NCBI RefSeq assembly: GCF_003710905.1
Contig: NZ_RHHV01000018.1
Location: 1-56,600, forward strand
Reading direction: 5' to 3'
Source of the DNA: Brevibacillus parabrevis
GTDB lineage: Bacteria; Bacillota; Bacilli; Brevibacillales; Brevibacillaceae
DNA: 56,600 bases
The notes beneath the pieces are model-generated. The model was not told the origin of the DNA. It searched no databases and was given only the letters and a program-made list of their open reading frames with translations. Position numbers and translations under genes: made by a program. This document shows, in pieces, positions 43,695 to 51,966 of the stretch (position 1 is the first letter of the stretch; each line of letters opens with the position of its first letter).

Positions 43695-44324
43695 ATGGAT
43701 TACGCAAAGCAAGCGATAGCTGCGCTTCCGGCCGATTTGGTTCAGGAGGCCGAGCGCTGTTTTGACGGGCAGGACCCGGCTCATGACTGGCAGCATAATC
43801 TGCGCGTCATGGCGATGTGCGAGCGGATTGGCTGCGAGGAAGGGGCGGACATGCAGGTATTGCGGCTGGCAGCGTTGCTGCACGATGTCGGAAGGGCACA
43901 AGAGCGCGCAACCGGCGAATGCCATGCCGAGATCAGCGCGAGGGCAGCAGGAACATGGCTGCAAGAGCGAGGAATGGAGCAAGCAGAGATCAAGCGAGTG
44001 CAGTCGGCTATATTGGCTCATCGCTTTCGCAAAGACCGTCCTCCAGCATCGTTGGAGGAGAAAATTTTGTTTGATGCAGATAAACTCGATTCAATAGGCG
44101 CTATTGGAGTCGCCAGAGTTTTTGCTTATACTGGTGTTATTGGAGGTCCTATCCAATCTGACGACGAGGAGCAGCATACTCCGGCAAAAGAATACGAATG
44201 GAAGCTGAGACGCATCAAAGACAGGCTGTACACGCAAACAGCCCGGCAAATTGCCGAGGAGCGTCACGAGTTCATGGTTCGATTTTTTGAGCGCTGGGAC
44301 TTGGAAGGAAAAGGGCTCTTGTAG
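43695..44324 (+). CDS. HD-domain phosphohydrolase (YedJ-like)
   Basis: 209 residues. HD metal ligands: HDWQHNLRV, LLHDVGRAQE, the later His in ILAHRF and Asp in FDADKLDSIGA. The order H...HD...D is typical of HD hydrolases acting on nucleotides or cyclic nucleotides; the substrate is unknown. ATG 43695 is preceded by GGAGGAGGAG. A small gap separates it from yvlD, so both may be co-transcribed. Confidence 0.87.
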   Translation: MDYAKQAIAALPADLVQEAERCFDGQDPAHDWQHNLRVMAMCERIGCEEGADMQVLRLAALLHDVGRAQERATGECHAEISARAAGTWLQERGMEQAEIKRVQSAILAHRFRKDRPPASLEEKILFDADKLDSIGAIGVARVFAYTGVIGGPIQSDDEEQHTPAKEYEWKLRRIKDRLYTQTARQIAEERHEFMVRFFERWDLEGKGLL

Positions 44325-44357
44325 ACACTGGTGACGCCAGCCAAAGGAGGAATGAGA

Positions 44358-44726
44358 ATGATCCGTTGGATAATCAAAATGCTGCTGAACGGCGCGGCCT
44401 TGCTTCTGATCAGCAAATGGTTTACGTCTATCTATGTTGCCAATTTCACCGTGGCCTTGTGGGCCATTCTGATTTTGGGTGTCGTGAACACGTTGATCCG
44501 CCCCGTTTTGACGTTTTTCACCTTGCCGCTGACGATCTTGACGATGGGGCTGTTCTGGTTCGTCATCAACGCCCTGACGTTTGCTTTGACAGCCTACTTC
44601 ATCGACGGTTTCGAGGTAGGACCGTGGCCCGACAACATCGGCATCGTGATGGTAGCCGCTGCGCTGATGAGTATTTTCGGCTGGCTGATTGAAATGGTCG
44701 TCGGCATGAAAAAAGAGAAAAGGTAG
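44358..44726 (+). CDS. YvlD-like 4-TM membrane protein (phage-holin-4-like family)
   Basis: 122 residues with four hydrophobic helices, including LWAILILGVVNTLIRPVL and WFVINALTFALTAYFIDGF, the pattern of the YvlD/DUF360 family. The family is named after holins but is chromosomal; in B. subtilis yvlD is near hprK and linked to envelope stress. ATG 44358 is 7 nt from AAAGGAGG. Ends before a strong terminator shared with the agr-like cassette. Confidence 0.85.
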   Translation: MIRWIIKMLLNGAALLLISKWFTSIYVANFTVALWAILILGVVNTLIRPVLTFFTLPLTILTMGLFWFVINALTFALTAYFIDGFEVGPWPDNIGIVMVAAALMSIFGWLIEMVVGMKKEKR

Positions 44727-44737
44727 CAAGCATCAAA

Positions 44738-44774
44738 AAACCCGCGTGCTCGTTGAGGAGTGCGCGGGTTTGTT
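44738..44774. terminator. Bidirectional terminator between yvlD and agrD-like gene
   Basis: AAACCCGCG (44738-44746) pairs with CGCGGGTTT (44763-44771), extended by GTGCTC/GGAGTG inside. A-rich and T-rich sides allow use from both directions. Confidence 0.88.
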
Positions 44775-44786
44775 AGTGGAAGCGGG

Positions 44787-44936
44787 TTATGTCTGATGTT
44801 TTGAGCTTTCTTCTCTCATGTGCGGGGGAAGTGGTTCGTAAAGGAAGCCAGCTTTTAAAACCCCTGCAATATTCAAAGCAGAAATGGCTCCAAAGAAACT
44901 ACAAAAAGCTGAAAGAATTTTCTTCAATGGTATCAT
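44787..44936 (-). CDS. AgrD-like autoinducer propeptide lacking the ring Cys/Ser
   Basis: 49 residues beginning MIPLKKILSAFCSFFG. Layout is AgrD-like: an amphipathic N-terminal helix (1-27), a short core, the motif FLYEPLPP (31-38) where AgrD peptides are cut before an acidic/Pro tail, then MREESSKHQT. In known AgrD the core has a Cys (rarely Ser) five residues or so before the cut to make the thiolactone; here that place reads VLKAGFLY, and the only Cys is at position 12 in the helix. The start overlaps the agrB stop as ATGA, strongly supporting it as a real gene. Confidence 0.75.
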   Translation of the reverse strand: MIPLKKILSAFCSFFGAISALNIAGVLKAGFLYEPLPPHMREESSKHQT

Positions 44937-45541
44937 CCTCTCGAAAAAGATTTTTCTAGGAAAGATACAAGATGAAATGAAAAGGGGGTAAGAAGAAGAG
45001 ACTGATATAAAACTGCTAGTATGTAAATCATAGGTAGCTTGTAGGAATATTGTACCAATATAATTGACAGAAAACAACTAATAAGGATGATGATTATGAC
45101 GATTCTTCGAAGCTTTTCTCGAGCTTTGCTATCTTCGTTTATGTAGGCACGTTTTGCAGGGCCATATAAATAATTGATCACAAGGGCTATTAAGGTCGAT
45201 GCAAGTATCATAAGCATTAAGAGAGAATCGGAAACAACGGGGGAGTAATTGATAATGGCACCACCTGAGATCATAAGCACAATCGTGGCGGCTAAACATG
45301 ACCACGGGTTTTTTAGGTGTACTCCGCCCGTTAGTAATCGGAACAAAAAGAATAGACACAGCAGAGGAAAAACTTCCCCCGTTAAACCGAATCCAGCCGA
45401 TATGAGAAGAATGACGAAAAGATTGAGAGTATTAAGCAAGAAGAGTTCAATTCCATGTGCCAATTGCTCCACTGTGTAAGGAGAGTCGCTCGTTTTAATG
45501 AAATGGGCAATTCTTTCGGATATCCGCTGTGTCCAAGTCAT
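44933..45541 (-). CDS. agrB: AgrB family propeptide-processing membrane peptidase
   Basis: 202 residues with about five or six membrane helices. The catalytic pair sits in TGGVHLKNPWSC (His75 and Cys82, 7 apart as in S. aureus AgrB). AgrB cuts the C-terminal tail of AgrD and closes the peptide ring. ATG 45541 is preceded by AGGAGG. It lies 14 bp after the kinase gene and overlaps the AgrD-like gene by 4 bp. Confidence 0.93.
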   Translation of the reverse strand: MTWTQRISERIAHFIKTSDSPYTVEQLAHGIELFLLNTLNLFVILLISAGFGLTGEVFPLLCLFFLFRLLTGGVHLKNPWSCLAATIVLMISGGAIINYSPVVSDSLLMLMILASTLIALVINYLYGPAKRAYINEDSKAREKLRRIVIIIILISCFLSIILVQYSYKLPMIYILAVLYQSLLLTPFSFHLVSFLEKSFSRG

Positions 45542-45555
45542 TATGTTGCCTCCTG

Positions 45556-46899
45556 TTATCGATTGGCAAAAGTAATGCGAAAACTGGTGATACCATCGAC
45601 GGAACTGACTTTTATTTTGCCGTTGTAACGCTCTGCAACATTTTTTACGATGGCGAGACCAAGTCCACCTTCACCATTCTTTTTCGTGGTATACCCAACT
45701 TGGAAAATCTCTTGCAATTGATTTTCAGGAATTGTTGGTCCACTATTCTCGATATACAGGTAATGCTCGTCCTCTGTTTGTCCCCATTCAAAAAGGATAT
45801 AACGATTTTCTTCTAGCTCATACGAGGTGGCACGAATTGCATTATCAAGCAGGTTACCTAAAATCTTGACAAGATCGTACGTTTTGTATTGAGAGAACTG
45901 AGTAATTTCTTTTATTTCTAGTGTGAGCGAGATTCTCTCAACCAGACAGACCACCATTTTGGATTGCAGTAAAGAGGCAACAGCCGGATTTTTGATTTGC
46001 TCCAATACTTGAACACTGGAGTCAGCTGATCTTTCAATCAGGACGGTTTCTTTTAGCAACTGTTCTACGTATTCTTTGGCGTAGCTATGTAAGTCTTTCT
46101 TCAAAAAGCCATTGATTGCTGTGTAATGATTTAAAGAGTCATGCTTCATGGAGCGAACAGCGGTAAAAAGATCATGAATGCTGTTTAAATAAGGTGTTCC
46201 GGTTTCTTCTTCCACTCGGTTAATCGTTAAATTGAGATAAATCCTGAATAAGACAACAATGACAATAAACAAAGCTAGAATGGCTAGTTGAATAAACATT
46301 TGGAACTGTGGTGTATAGATTGCAAATAGTGATGAATTATTTTCTCTTAGGAAAAAGGAGGTATTCATGAACAATATAAGCAAGAACTCGATGCTTCCCA
46401 GTAGAATCAGCAGAAGCAAATACCGATTTAAGCGATTTTGTCTGAAGAGCTGATGGATATCGAACTTATTGACACGTAACACAACGGCTATAGTCAGGAA
46501 CATACCCAAGTAAAATATGCGAGCAAAGACAGTCAGCATAGTGGTAGACAAAATCTCTTCTAAAAAATATTGCTGACTGTTGAAAATGGCGAGAATGATC
46601 GATTCGGTGAGAATCATGACGCCAAGATCAACTGTCCCCATAAAAACTGCTTTAAGAGTATTAAATCGGTAGATGGTGAGGAAAAGCAAAGTTGCAGTAA
46701 GAAACATCAATATTACTTTTGGCTGATACGGCACCTCCAACAAAGCAAGCAGTTCACCAGTCACGGCAAACAACAGGCTAAAGAGAATAGCTTGTTTTTT
46801 CTTCTCAAACACCGACAGGTTGAAAAAAGCTAAACTAATCGTCAGTAGCAAGAAGGCTTCGGGTAGGTCTACGAGTAAGAAACGGAGTAAAAAGTCCAA
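45556..46899 (-). CDS. AgrC-like sensor histidine kinase (GHKL family)
   Basis: 447 residues from TTG 46899, which follows AGAGGAGG. Six to seven membrane helices (1-225) form the peptide sensor. The H-box SMKHDSLNHY has the phospho-acceptor His253; the GHKL ATPase shows NLLDNAIRA, ENSGPTIP and GEGGLGLAIVKN. Members sense cyclic peptides and phosphorylate a LytTR regulator. First gene of the agrC-agrB-agrD-like unit. No response regulator gene is present here. AT-rich compared with neighbours. Confidence 0.9.
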   Translation of the reverse strand: MDFLLRFLLVDLPEAFLLLTISLAFFNLSVFEKKKQAILFSLLFAVTGELLALLEVPYQPKVILMFLTATLLFLTIYRFNTLKAVFMGTVDLGVMILTESIILAIFNSQQYFLEEILSTTMLTVFARIFYLGMFLTIAVVLRVNKFDIHQLFRQNRLNRYLLLLILLGSIEFLLILFMNTSFFLRENNSSLFAIYTPQFQMFIQLAILALFIVIVVLFRIYLNLTINRVEEETGTPYLNSIHDLFTAVRSMKHDSLNHYTAINGFLKKDLHSYAKEYVEQLLKETVLIERSADSSVQVLEQIKNPAVASLLQSKMVVCLVERISLTLEIKEITQFSQYKTYDLVKILGNLLDNAIRATSYELEENRYILFEWGQTEDEHYLYIENSGPTIPENQLQEIFQVGYTTKKNGEGGLGLAIVKNVAERYNGKIKVSSVDGITSFRITFANR

Positions 46900-47143
46900 G
46901 TTGTTGCCTCCTCTTTTTGTCCGACATTCGGAAAAACAGTCTATATATGAACTGTAACTCGGATTTTGCCTGATACCAACCTCATTTTCTATCTTATGAA
47001 ATAACAAGAAAAATGTAAATGATACGACAAATTGATCCGATAGACACGAGGACTTGCCTGGCAAAGGTTGTCGGAGGCAAGACGGTTTCGATACAATAGA
47101 AGAACTACCGGGGACGGTTATCCCAGACAAGGGGGAAGCTTTG
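46900..47143. promoter_or_regulatory. Divergent agr-like/hprK control region
   Basis: For hprK: TTGTCG (47068-47073), 18 nt, TACAAT (47092-47097). For the agr-like side: an inverted repeat ACAGT (46936-46940)...ACTGT (46951-46955); its minus-strand half ACAGTTCAT fits the LytTR half-site pattern [TA][AC][CA]GTTN[AG][TC]. No second LytTR half-site was found and no clear minus-strand promoter. Confidence 0.5.
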
Positions 47144-48079
47144 ATGCGAAGGACAAATGTAAGCCACATTGTGGATCATTTCAATATGACGATTTTGAGT
47201 GGCGAGGAAGGGCTGGGACGCGAGATTACAGTGACGGATTTGAGCCGTCCCGGATTGCAGTTGGCTGGCTACTACTCCTATTACGCGGAAGAGCGGATTC
47301 AGCTGTTTGGCTTGACGGAAATCAACTTTTTCCAAACGTTGAACCGAGATGAACGACTGGAGCGGATGAACTTTTTGATGCAAGGGCAGACGCCATGTTT
47401 TTGCGTCACCCGCAACCAGCCTGTACCTGAGGAAATGATCGAGGCGTCGAACAACTGGGGCGTGCCTGTACTTCAATCCCCTCTGGCTACGACTACGCTT
47501 GTCGGCAAAATGACCAACTTTCTGGAGAATCGCCTCGCGCCTACTACCACGATTCACGGGGTGCTCACAGACATTTACGGCGTCGGGGTTCTGATTATGG
47601 GATCGAGCGGAATCGGGAAAAGCGAAGCGGCTCTGGAGCTGGTCAAGCGCGGGCATCGCCTGGTTGCAGACGACGCTGTCGAGATTCGCCAGACGCAAGG
47701 TGGTCAGCTTAGCGGCAGCGCCCCCGAACTGATTCAGCATCTGCTTGAAATTCGCGGGGTGGGGATCATCAACGTGATGACCATGTTCGGAGCAGGTGCG
47801 GTCCGCAATGTGAAAAATATTGAAATGGTGGTTCAACTGGAGCTGTGGGAGCCACACAAAATGTACGAACGTCTGGGGCTGGACGAAGAAACGTTGAAGA
47901 TCATGGACACGGAAATTCCGATCATTACCGTTCCAGTGCGCCCAGGACGAAATCTGGCTGTCATTATCGAAGTGGCGGCGATGAACTTCCGCTTGAAGCG
48001 GATGGGCTACAATGCGGCGATGCACTTCTCGCGCAAGCAGTCCAACGCGATTTTGGAAGATGCCGATTCGGACTTGTAG
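47144..48079 (+). CDS. hprK: HPr kinase/phosphorylase
   Basis: 311 residues. It phosphorylates Ser46 of HPr (and Crh) to drive carbon catabolite repression, and reverses it. The N-terminal domain is followed by His138, the Walker A GSSGIGKS (153-160), VADDAVEI and the family signature EIRGVGIINV. ATG 47144 is 7 nt from GGGGGA. In B. subtilis hprK is followed by lgt and ppaX; here the next gene is the acyltransferase. Confidence 0.97.
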   Translation: MRRTNVSHIVDHFNMTILSGEEGLGREITVTDLSRPGLQLAGYYSYYAEERIQLFGLTEINFFQTLNRDERLERMNFLMQGQTPCFCVTRNQPVPEEMIEASNNWGVPVLQSPLATTTLVGKMTNFLENRLAPTTTIHGVLTDIYGVGVLIMGSSGIGKSEAALELVKRGHRLVADDAVEIRQTQGGQLSGSAPELIQHLLEIRGVGIINVMTMFGAGAVRNVKNIEMVVQLELWEPHKMYERLGLDEETLKIMDTEIPIITVPVRPGRNLAVIIEVAAMNFRLKRMGYNAAMHFSRKQSNAILEDADSDL

Positions 48080-48094
48080 GACGAGGAGCAGCGC

Positions 48095-48592
48095 ATGAGA
48101 AAGACAACACGTTATCCGGTCCAGGGAGCGAACCCTCTCTGGCAAATGTATCGCACGGTCAGCTTTTGGAAAGTCATGAAAAACTTCATTGTCATCCAGC
48201 TTGCCCGCTATACGCCTTTTCCGGCCTGGAAAAACTGGATGTACCGTACTTTTTTGCGCATGGAGGTCGGGCATGAGACTGCCGTGGCGTTGATGGTCAT
48301 GATGGATACGATGTTTCCGGAGTTGATCAAAATCGGCAAGAACAGTGTGATTGGCTACAATACGACCATCCTCGCTCATGAGTATCTGGTCGAGGAATAC
48401 CGCTTGGGCGAAGTAATCATCGGCGACAGAGTGTTGATTGGAGCCAATACGACTATCTTGCCAGGCGTGACGATTGGGGACGGAGCGATCGTAGCAGCAG
48501 GAACCGTGGTACATAAAGACGTAGCGCCGGGGGCTTTTGTCGGCGGCAATCCGATGCAAGTGATCCGCGCCGGAGGGCTTGCGGACCATTAG
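48095..48592 (+). CDS. Hexapeptide-repeat acyltransferase (YvoF-like)
   Basis: 165 residues. An N-terminal basic/aromatic region precedes left-handed beta-helix repeats ([LIV]G-x4): KIGKNSVIGYNTTI, VIIGDRVLIGANTTIL, GDGAIVAAGTVV and GAFVGGNPMQVI. It resembles O-acetyltransferases such as YvoF. It starts 16 bp after hprK behind a GAGGAG. A hairpin downstream may terminate the unit. Confidence 0.87.
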   Translation: MRKTTRYPVQGANPLWQMYRTVSFWKVMKNFIVIQLARYTPFPAWKNWMYRTFLRMEVGHETAVALMVMMDTMFPELIKIGKNSVIGYNTTILAHEYLVEEYRLGEVIIGDRVLIGANTTILPGVTIGDGAIVAAGTVVHKDVAPGAFVGGNPMQVIRAGGLADH

Positions 48593-48631
48593 GGAGTAGG
48601 GCTGTTCGTCAGCGAGTAGAAGAATTAGGTA

Positions 48632-48667
48632 GAAAAGGGAGTCCGTTGATTGGCGGGCTTCTTTTCT
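48632..48667 (+). terminator. Probable terminator after the acyltransferase
   Basis: AGAAAAG on the left (about 48632-48638) pairs with CTTTTCT on the right, with imperfect GGAGTCC/GGGCTTC pairing inside, then a T-rich tail. Confidence 0.6.
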
Positions 48668-48723
48668 ATATTTTATGTAGCGCAAGATCATGGTAAAGAA
48701 TTTTTCGACTATTCTTATCTCTG

Positions 48724-48780
48724 TTGACCTTAAACGGAGCTTCGTGGTAATCTTCTTCATAACACTTTAGTTTGTTACCA
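48724..48780 (+). promoter_or_regulatory. his operon promoter and flanking dyad
   Basis: TTGACC (48724-48729), 18 nt, TAATCT (48748-48753) is a plausible sigma-A promoter. TGGTAA (48745-48750) and TTACCA (48775-48780) form an inverted repeat overlapping the -10. No T-box or His leader peptide was seen. Confidence 0.6.
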
Positions 48781-48818
48781 TATTAGCAGAGTAAAGCGAA
48801 TGGGTGGAGGGAATGACG

Positions 48819-49994
48819 ATGGCGAAGCCGTTGGGATTTGAAAAACCGCTGGGGATGCGGGACATATTACCGGAATCACTGGCGAAACAACGGCATTTGG
48901 AGCGGTCGTTGCGACATTGTATCGAGCGTTGGGGATACGAGGAAATCTCCACGCCTTCTCTGGAGTATTACGATACGGTCGGGACGGCGAGCGCAACATT
49001 GACGGACCGAATGTTCCGGCTTTTGGATAAACAGGGGCATACCGTTGTGCTTCGGCCGGATATGACTACGCCAATCGCTCGCGTTGTTTCTTCTTTATAT
49101 AAGGATGTGCCGCTGCCGATCCGGCTGTTTTACCAGGCCAATGTATTTCGGGCGCAGGAAAAGGAAGCTGGCCGGAATGCGGAGTTTTTTCAAACGGGAA
49201 TTGAGCTGATCGGGGATGGCTCAGTTGATGCGGATGCCGAGGCCATCGCGCTTGCTGTATTTTGTCTGCGTGCGGCAGGGGTAGAGACGTTCCGCATTGC
49301 CATCGGACACGTTGATTTTGTTGACGGGCTTTTGGAGGATGTGATTGCCGATGAGGACACGCGCCAGCAATTCCGCCAGTTTTTGTACGAACGCGATTTT
49401 GTTGGTTTTCGCCAATTGCTGGAGACGATCGGGATCGATTTCGAAGCGAAGAAACGGCTGGATGCCTTGCTTCGTTTGCGCGGCGGAAAAGGCAAGATTG
49501 CCGAGGCGAGAGCCTTAGCAGGGGATGGAAAAGCGGGGCAAGCGGTAGAAACGATTGCTTCGCTGTGGGACTCACTGGAAGCTTACGGCGTCACCGAAGA
49601 TTTGCTGTTGGACTTCAATTTGATTATCAATCTGAATTACTACACGGGTGTCGTGTTTGAAGGATACGCAGCCGATCTCGGCTCTCCGCTGTTGGGTGGC
49701 GGCCGTTATGATCAGCTTTTGGCGCAATTCGGACGTTCCGCTCCTGCCACCGGGTTTGCGATTAAAATGGATCGGCTTTTGACCGTTACTCCCTCTGTAA
49801 AAGGGGAAACTACCGAACGAATTTTGCTGCTGTATACGGAAAAACGGCGTCAGGAAGCGCTGGCAAAGGCACAGCAGCTGAGGGCGGAGGGAGTCGTGGT
49901 TATCACGAGACTCGTTGGCGGCAGGGCAGAGATCGCGGCAGAAAATGGTCAAGGATACAGCAGGGTGATTTGCATGACGGAACAGGAGGATTAG
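48819..49994 (+). CDS. hisZ: ATP phosphoribosyltransferase regulatory subunit HisZ
   Basis: 391 residues, a histidyl-tRNA-synthetase-like protein that activates the short HisG. It starts FEKPLGMRDILP, has class-II synthetase motif-2 region VLRPDMTTPIARV and a later YYTGVVFEGYA. It lacks tRNA charging. ATG 48819 is 8 nt from GGAGGG. Leads the his operon. Confidence 0.95.
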   Translation: MAKPLGFEKPLGMRDILPESLAKQRHLERSLRHCIERWGYEEISTPSLEYYDTVGTASATLTDRMFRLLDKQGHTVVLRPDMTTPIARVVSSLYKDVPLPIRLFYQANVFRAQEKEAGRNAEFFQTGIELIGDGSVDADAEAIALAVFCLRAAGVETFRIAIGHVDFVDGLLEDVIADEDTRQQFRQFLYERDFVGFRQLLETIGIDFEAKKRLDALLRLRGGKGKIAEARALAGDGKAGQAVETIASLWDSLEAYGVTEDLLLDFNLIINLNYYTGVVFEGYAADLGSPLLGGGRYDQLLAQFGRSAPATGFAIKMDRLLTVTPSVKGETTERILLLYTEKRRQEALAKAQQLRAEGVVVITRLVGGRAEIAAENGQGYSRVICMTEQED

Positions 49995-49997
49995 CAG

Positions 49998-50645
49998 ATG
50001 GCGTTTTTCGCAAATGAGCAAAAGCTGACGATTGCCATGCCCAAGGGGCGGATTTTTGAAGAGGCTGTGCACTTTTTGCAGCAAGCTGGCCTGGAAGTAA
50101 CGGCTGAGTTGCAGGACTCGCGCAAGCTGGTCATTCCGGTGGAAAATGCCAGTCTTGAGTTCATCCTGGCAAAGCCTGCCGATGTCCCGACATATGTGGA
50201 GTACGGAGTTGCTGATGTGGGTGTAGTCGGCAAGGATGTTTTGCTCGAAGAAGAACGGGATGTGTACGAGCTGCTGGATTTGCAGATTGGCTACTGCCGC
50301 ATGATGGTGGCAGGATTGCCCGATTGGAAGCCGACCGACTCGCCGCGAGTAGCGACGAAATACCCGAAGATTGCTTCCCGTTATTTTCGCGAGCAAGGGC
50401 AGCAGGTCGAAGTTATCAAGCTGAATGGCTCGGTTGAGCTGGCTCCGATGATCGGACTGGCTGACCGCATCGTGGATATTGTCTCTACGGGGCGGACGCT
50501 CAAGGAAAATGGCTTGGTGGAGCTGGAGCATATTTGCGAGATTACGACTCGGCTGATTGCCAATCGAGCGAGCTATCGGATGAAAAGCGAAGCGGTCGAT
50601 GACATCGCCGGAAAATTTCTTGAGGTCATTCCAGGCAGAAAATAG
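49998..50645 (+). CDS. hisG: ATP phosphoribosyltransferase, short form
   Basis: 215 residues, the short form that needs HisZ. It joins ATP and PRPP, the first and feedback-inhibited step of histidine synthesis. TIAMPKGRIFEEAV opens the protein and VDIVSTGRTLKENGL holds the PRPP-binding loop. Begins 3 bp after hisZ stop. Confidence 0.97.
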   Translation: MAFFANEQKLTIAMPKGRIFEEAVHFLQQAGLEVTAELQDSRKLVIPVENASLEFILAKPADVPTYVEYGVADVGVVGKDVLLEEERDVYELLDLQIGYCRMMVAGLPDWKPTDSPRVATKYPKIASRYFREQGQQVEVIKLNGSVELAPMIGLADRIVDIVSTGRTLKENGLVELEHICEITTRLIANRASYRMKSEAVDDIAGKFLEVIPGRK

Positions 50646-50667
50646 AGACGGGGAGAGGAGAGCGACC

Positions 50668-51966
50668 ATGCGGATTATGGCAGCCAGCGAGTTTGACGGG
50701 AAGCGGTCAGTGGAGTCGGGTACGAGAGAACAGCAAGAAGCTGTCAGAGCCATTTTGACGGATGTTCGGGAGCGCAAAGATGAAGCATTGCGGGAGTATA
50801 CAGAGAGGTTTGACCGCGTGCGACTGGAGCAGTTTCGGGTGACGGAGGCGGAATTTGCCGAGGCGAACGGGCAAGTATCTGCACAGGTCAAAGCTGCACT
50901 GGAGGAAGCGGCAGAGAACATCCGCGATTATCATAGTCGTCAGGTGCGCCAGTCGTGGTTTGTGACAAAAGAAAGCGGCACGATGCTGGGGCAGCTGGTT
51001 CGTCCTTTGCAGCGGGCGGGACTGTATGTGCCAGGGGGCACGGCAGCCTATCCTTCTAGTGTGTTGATGAATGCGATTCCGGCAAAAATTGCGGGCGTTC
51101 CAGAAGTAGTGATTACAACGCCTCCCGGAGCGGACGGCAAAGTAAACCCGGCGATTCTCGTCGCAGCGCAAATTGCGGGGGTAACGGAGATATACAAAGT
51201 GGGCGGAGCGCAAGCCATTGCGGCACTCACCTATGGAACGGAGCAAATCAGGGCGGTAGACAAGATCGTCGGACCGGGAAATATTTTTGTCGCTCTGGCA
51301 AAGCGGGAAGTGTTTGGGCTGGTCAGTATCGACATGGTGGCAGGACCGAGCGAGATTGCCGTATTGGCTGACGAAACGGCCAATCCGCGTTATGTAGCTG
51401 CGGATTTGCTGTCGCAGGCTGAGCACGATCCGATGTCTGCTGCCATCCTGGTCACTGCGTCGCAGGAGTTGGCCGAGCAGGTAGCTGTTGAGGTAGAACG
51501 GCAGTTGGCGGATTTGCCCCGCCATGCGATCGCCGCGGCAGCCATTCGCGACTACGGAGCCATTTTGCTTGTCAAGGATTTGGACGAAGGGTTTGCGGTC
51601 ATCAACCAGATCGCTCCCGAACATTTGGAGATCATGATTGCCGAGCCATTCGCACAGCTTGGGAAGGTACAAAATGCCGGGGCTATTTTTCTCGGCCCGT
51701 ACAGCTCGGAGCCTGTCGGGGATTATTTTGCCGGAACGAATCACGTCATTCCGACCAATGGCACTGCGCGTTTTTCCTCTCCTCTGTCAGTGGATGACTT
51801 TATTAAAAAGTCCAGTGTCATTTCCTACAGCAAGCATGATTTGCGAAAAAACGGACAAAAGATCGTTACCCTGGCTGAACAGGAAGGGTTGGCAGGACAT
51901 GGGCGCGCCATAGCGGAAAGGCTGCGCGACTTTGAACGCGAAGAGCAGGAGTGTGGCAAACGATGA
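50668..51966 (+). CDS. hisD: Histidinol dehydrogenase
   Basis: 432 residues. Performs the last two oxidations of histidinol to histidine with NAD. Signatures are PGGTAAYPSSVLMNAIPAKI, VGGAQAIAALTYGTE and the zinc/active-site LSQAEHDPMSAAILVT and INQIAPEHLE. ATG 50668 follows GGGGAGAGGAG. Overlaps hisB by 4 bp. Confidence 0.97.
   Translation: MRIMAASEFDGKRSVESGTREQQEAVRAILTDVRERKDEALREYTERFDRVRLEQFRVTEAEFAEANGQVSAQVKAALEEAAENIRDYHSRQVRQSWFVTKESGTMLGQLVRPLQRAGLYVPGGTAAYPSSVLMNAIPAKIAGVPEVVITTPPGADGKVNPAILVAAQIAGVTEIYKVGGAQAIAALTYGTEQIRAVDKIVGPGNIFVALAKREVFGLVSIDMVAGPSEIAVLADETANPRYVAADLLSQAEHDPMSAAILVTASQELAEQVAVEVERQLADLPRHAIAAAAIRDYGAILLVKDLDEGFAVINQIAPEHLEIMIAEPFAQLGKVQNAGAIFLGPYSSEPVGDYFAGTNHVIPTNGTARFSSPLSVDDFIKKSSVISYSKHDLRKNGQKIVTLAEQEGLAGHGRAIAERLRDFEREEQECGKR

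Noticed and set aside
44358..44726. Phage holin indicating a prophage
   Set aside because: The YvlD-type protein is a normal chromosomal gene next to hprK in Bacilli; no phage genes or att sites flank it.
44937..45077. Upstream extension of the AgrD-like ORF
   Set aside because: It overlaps agrB in another frame; the ATGA junction and AgrD-like length support the start at 44936.
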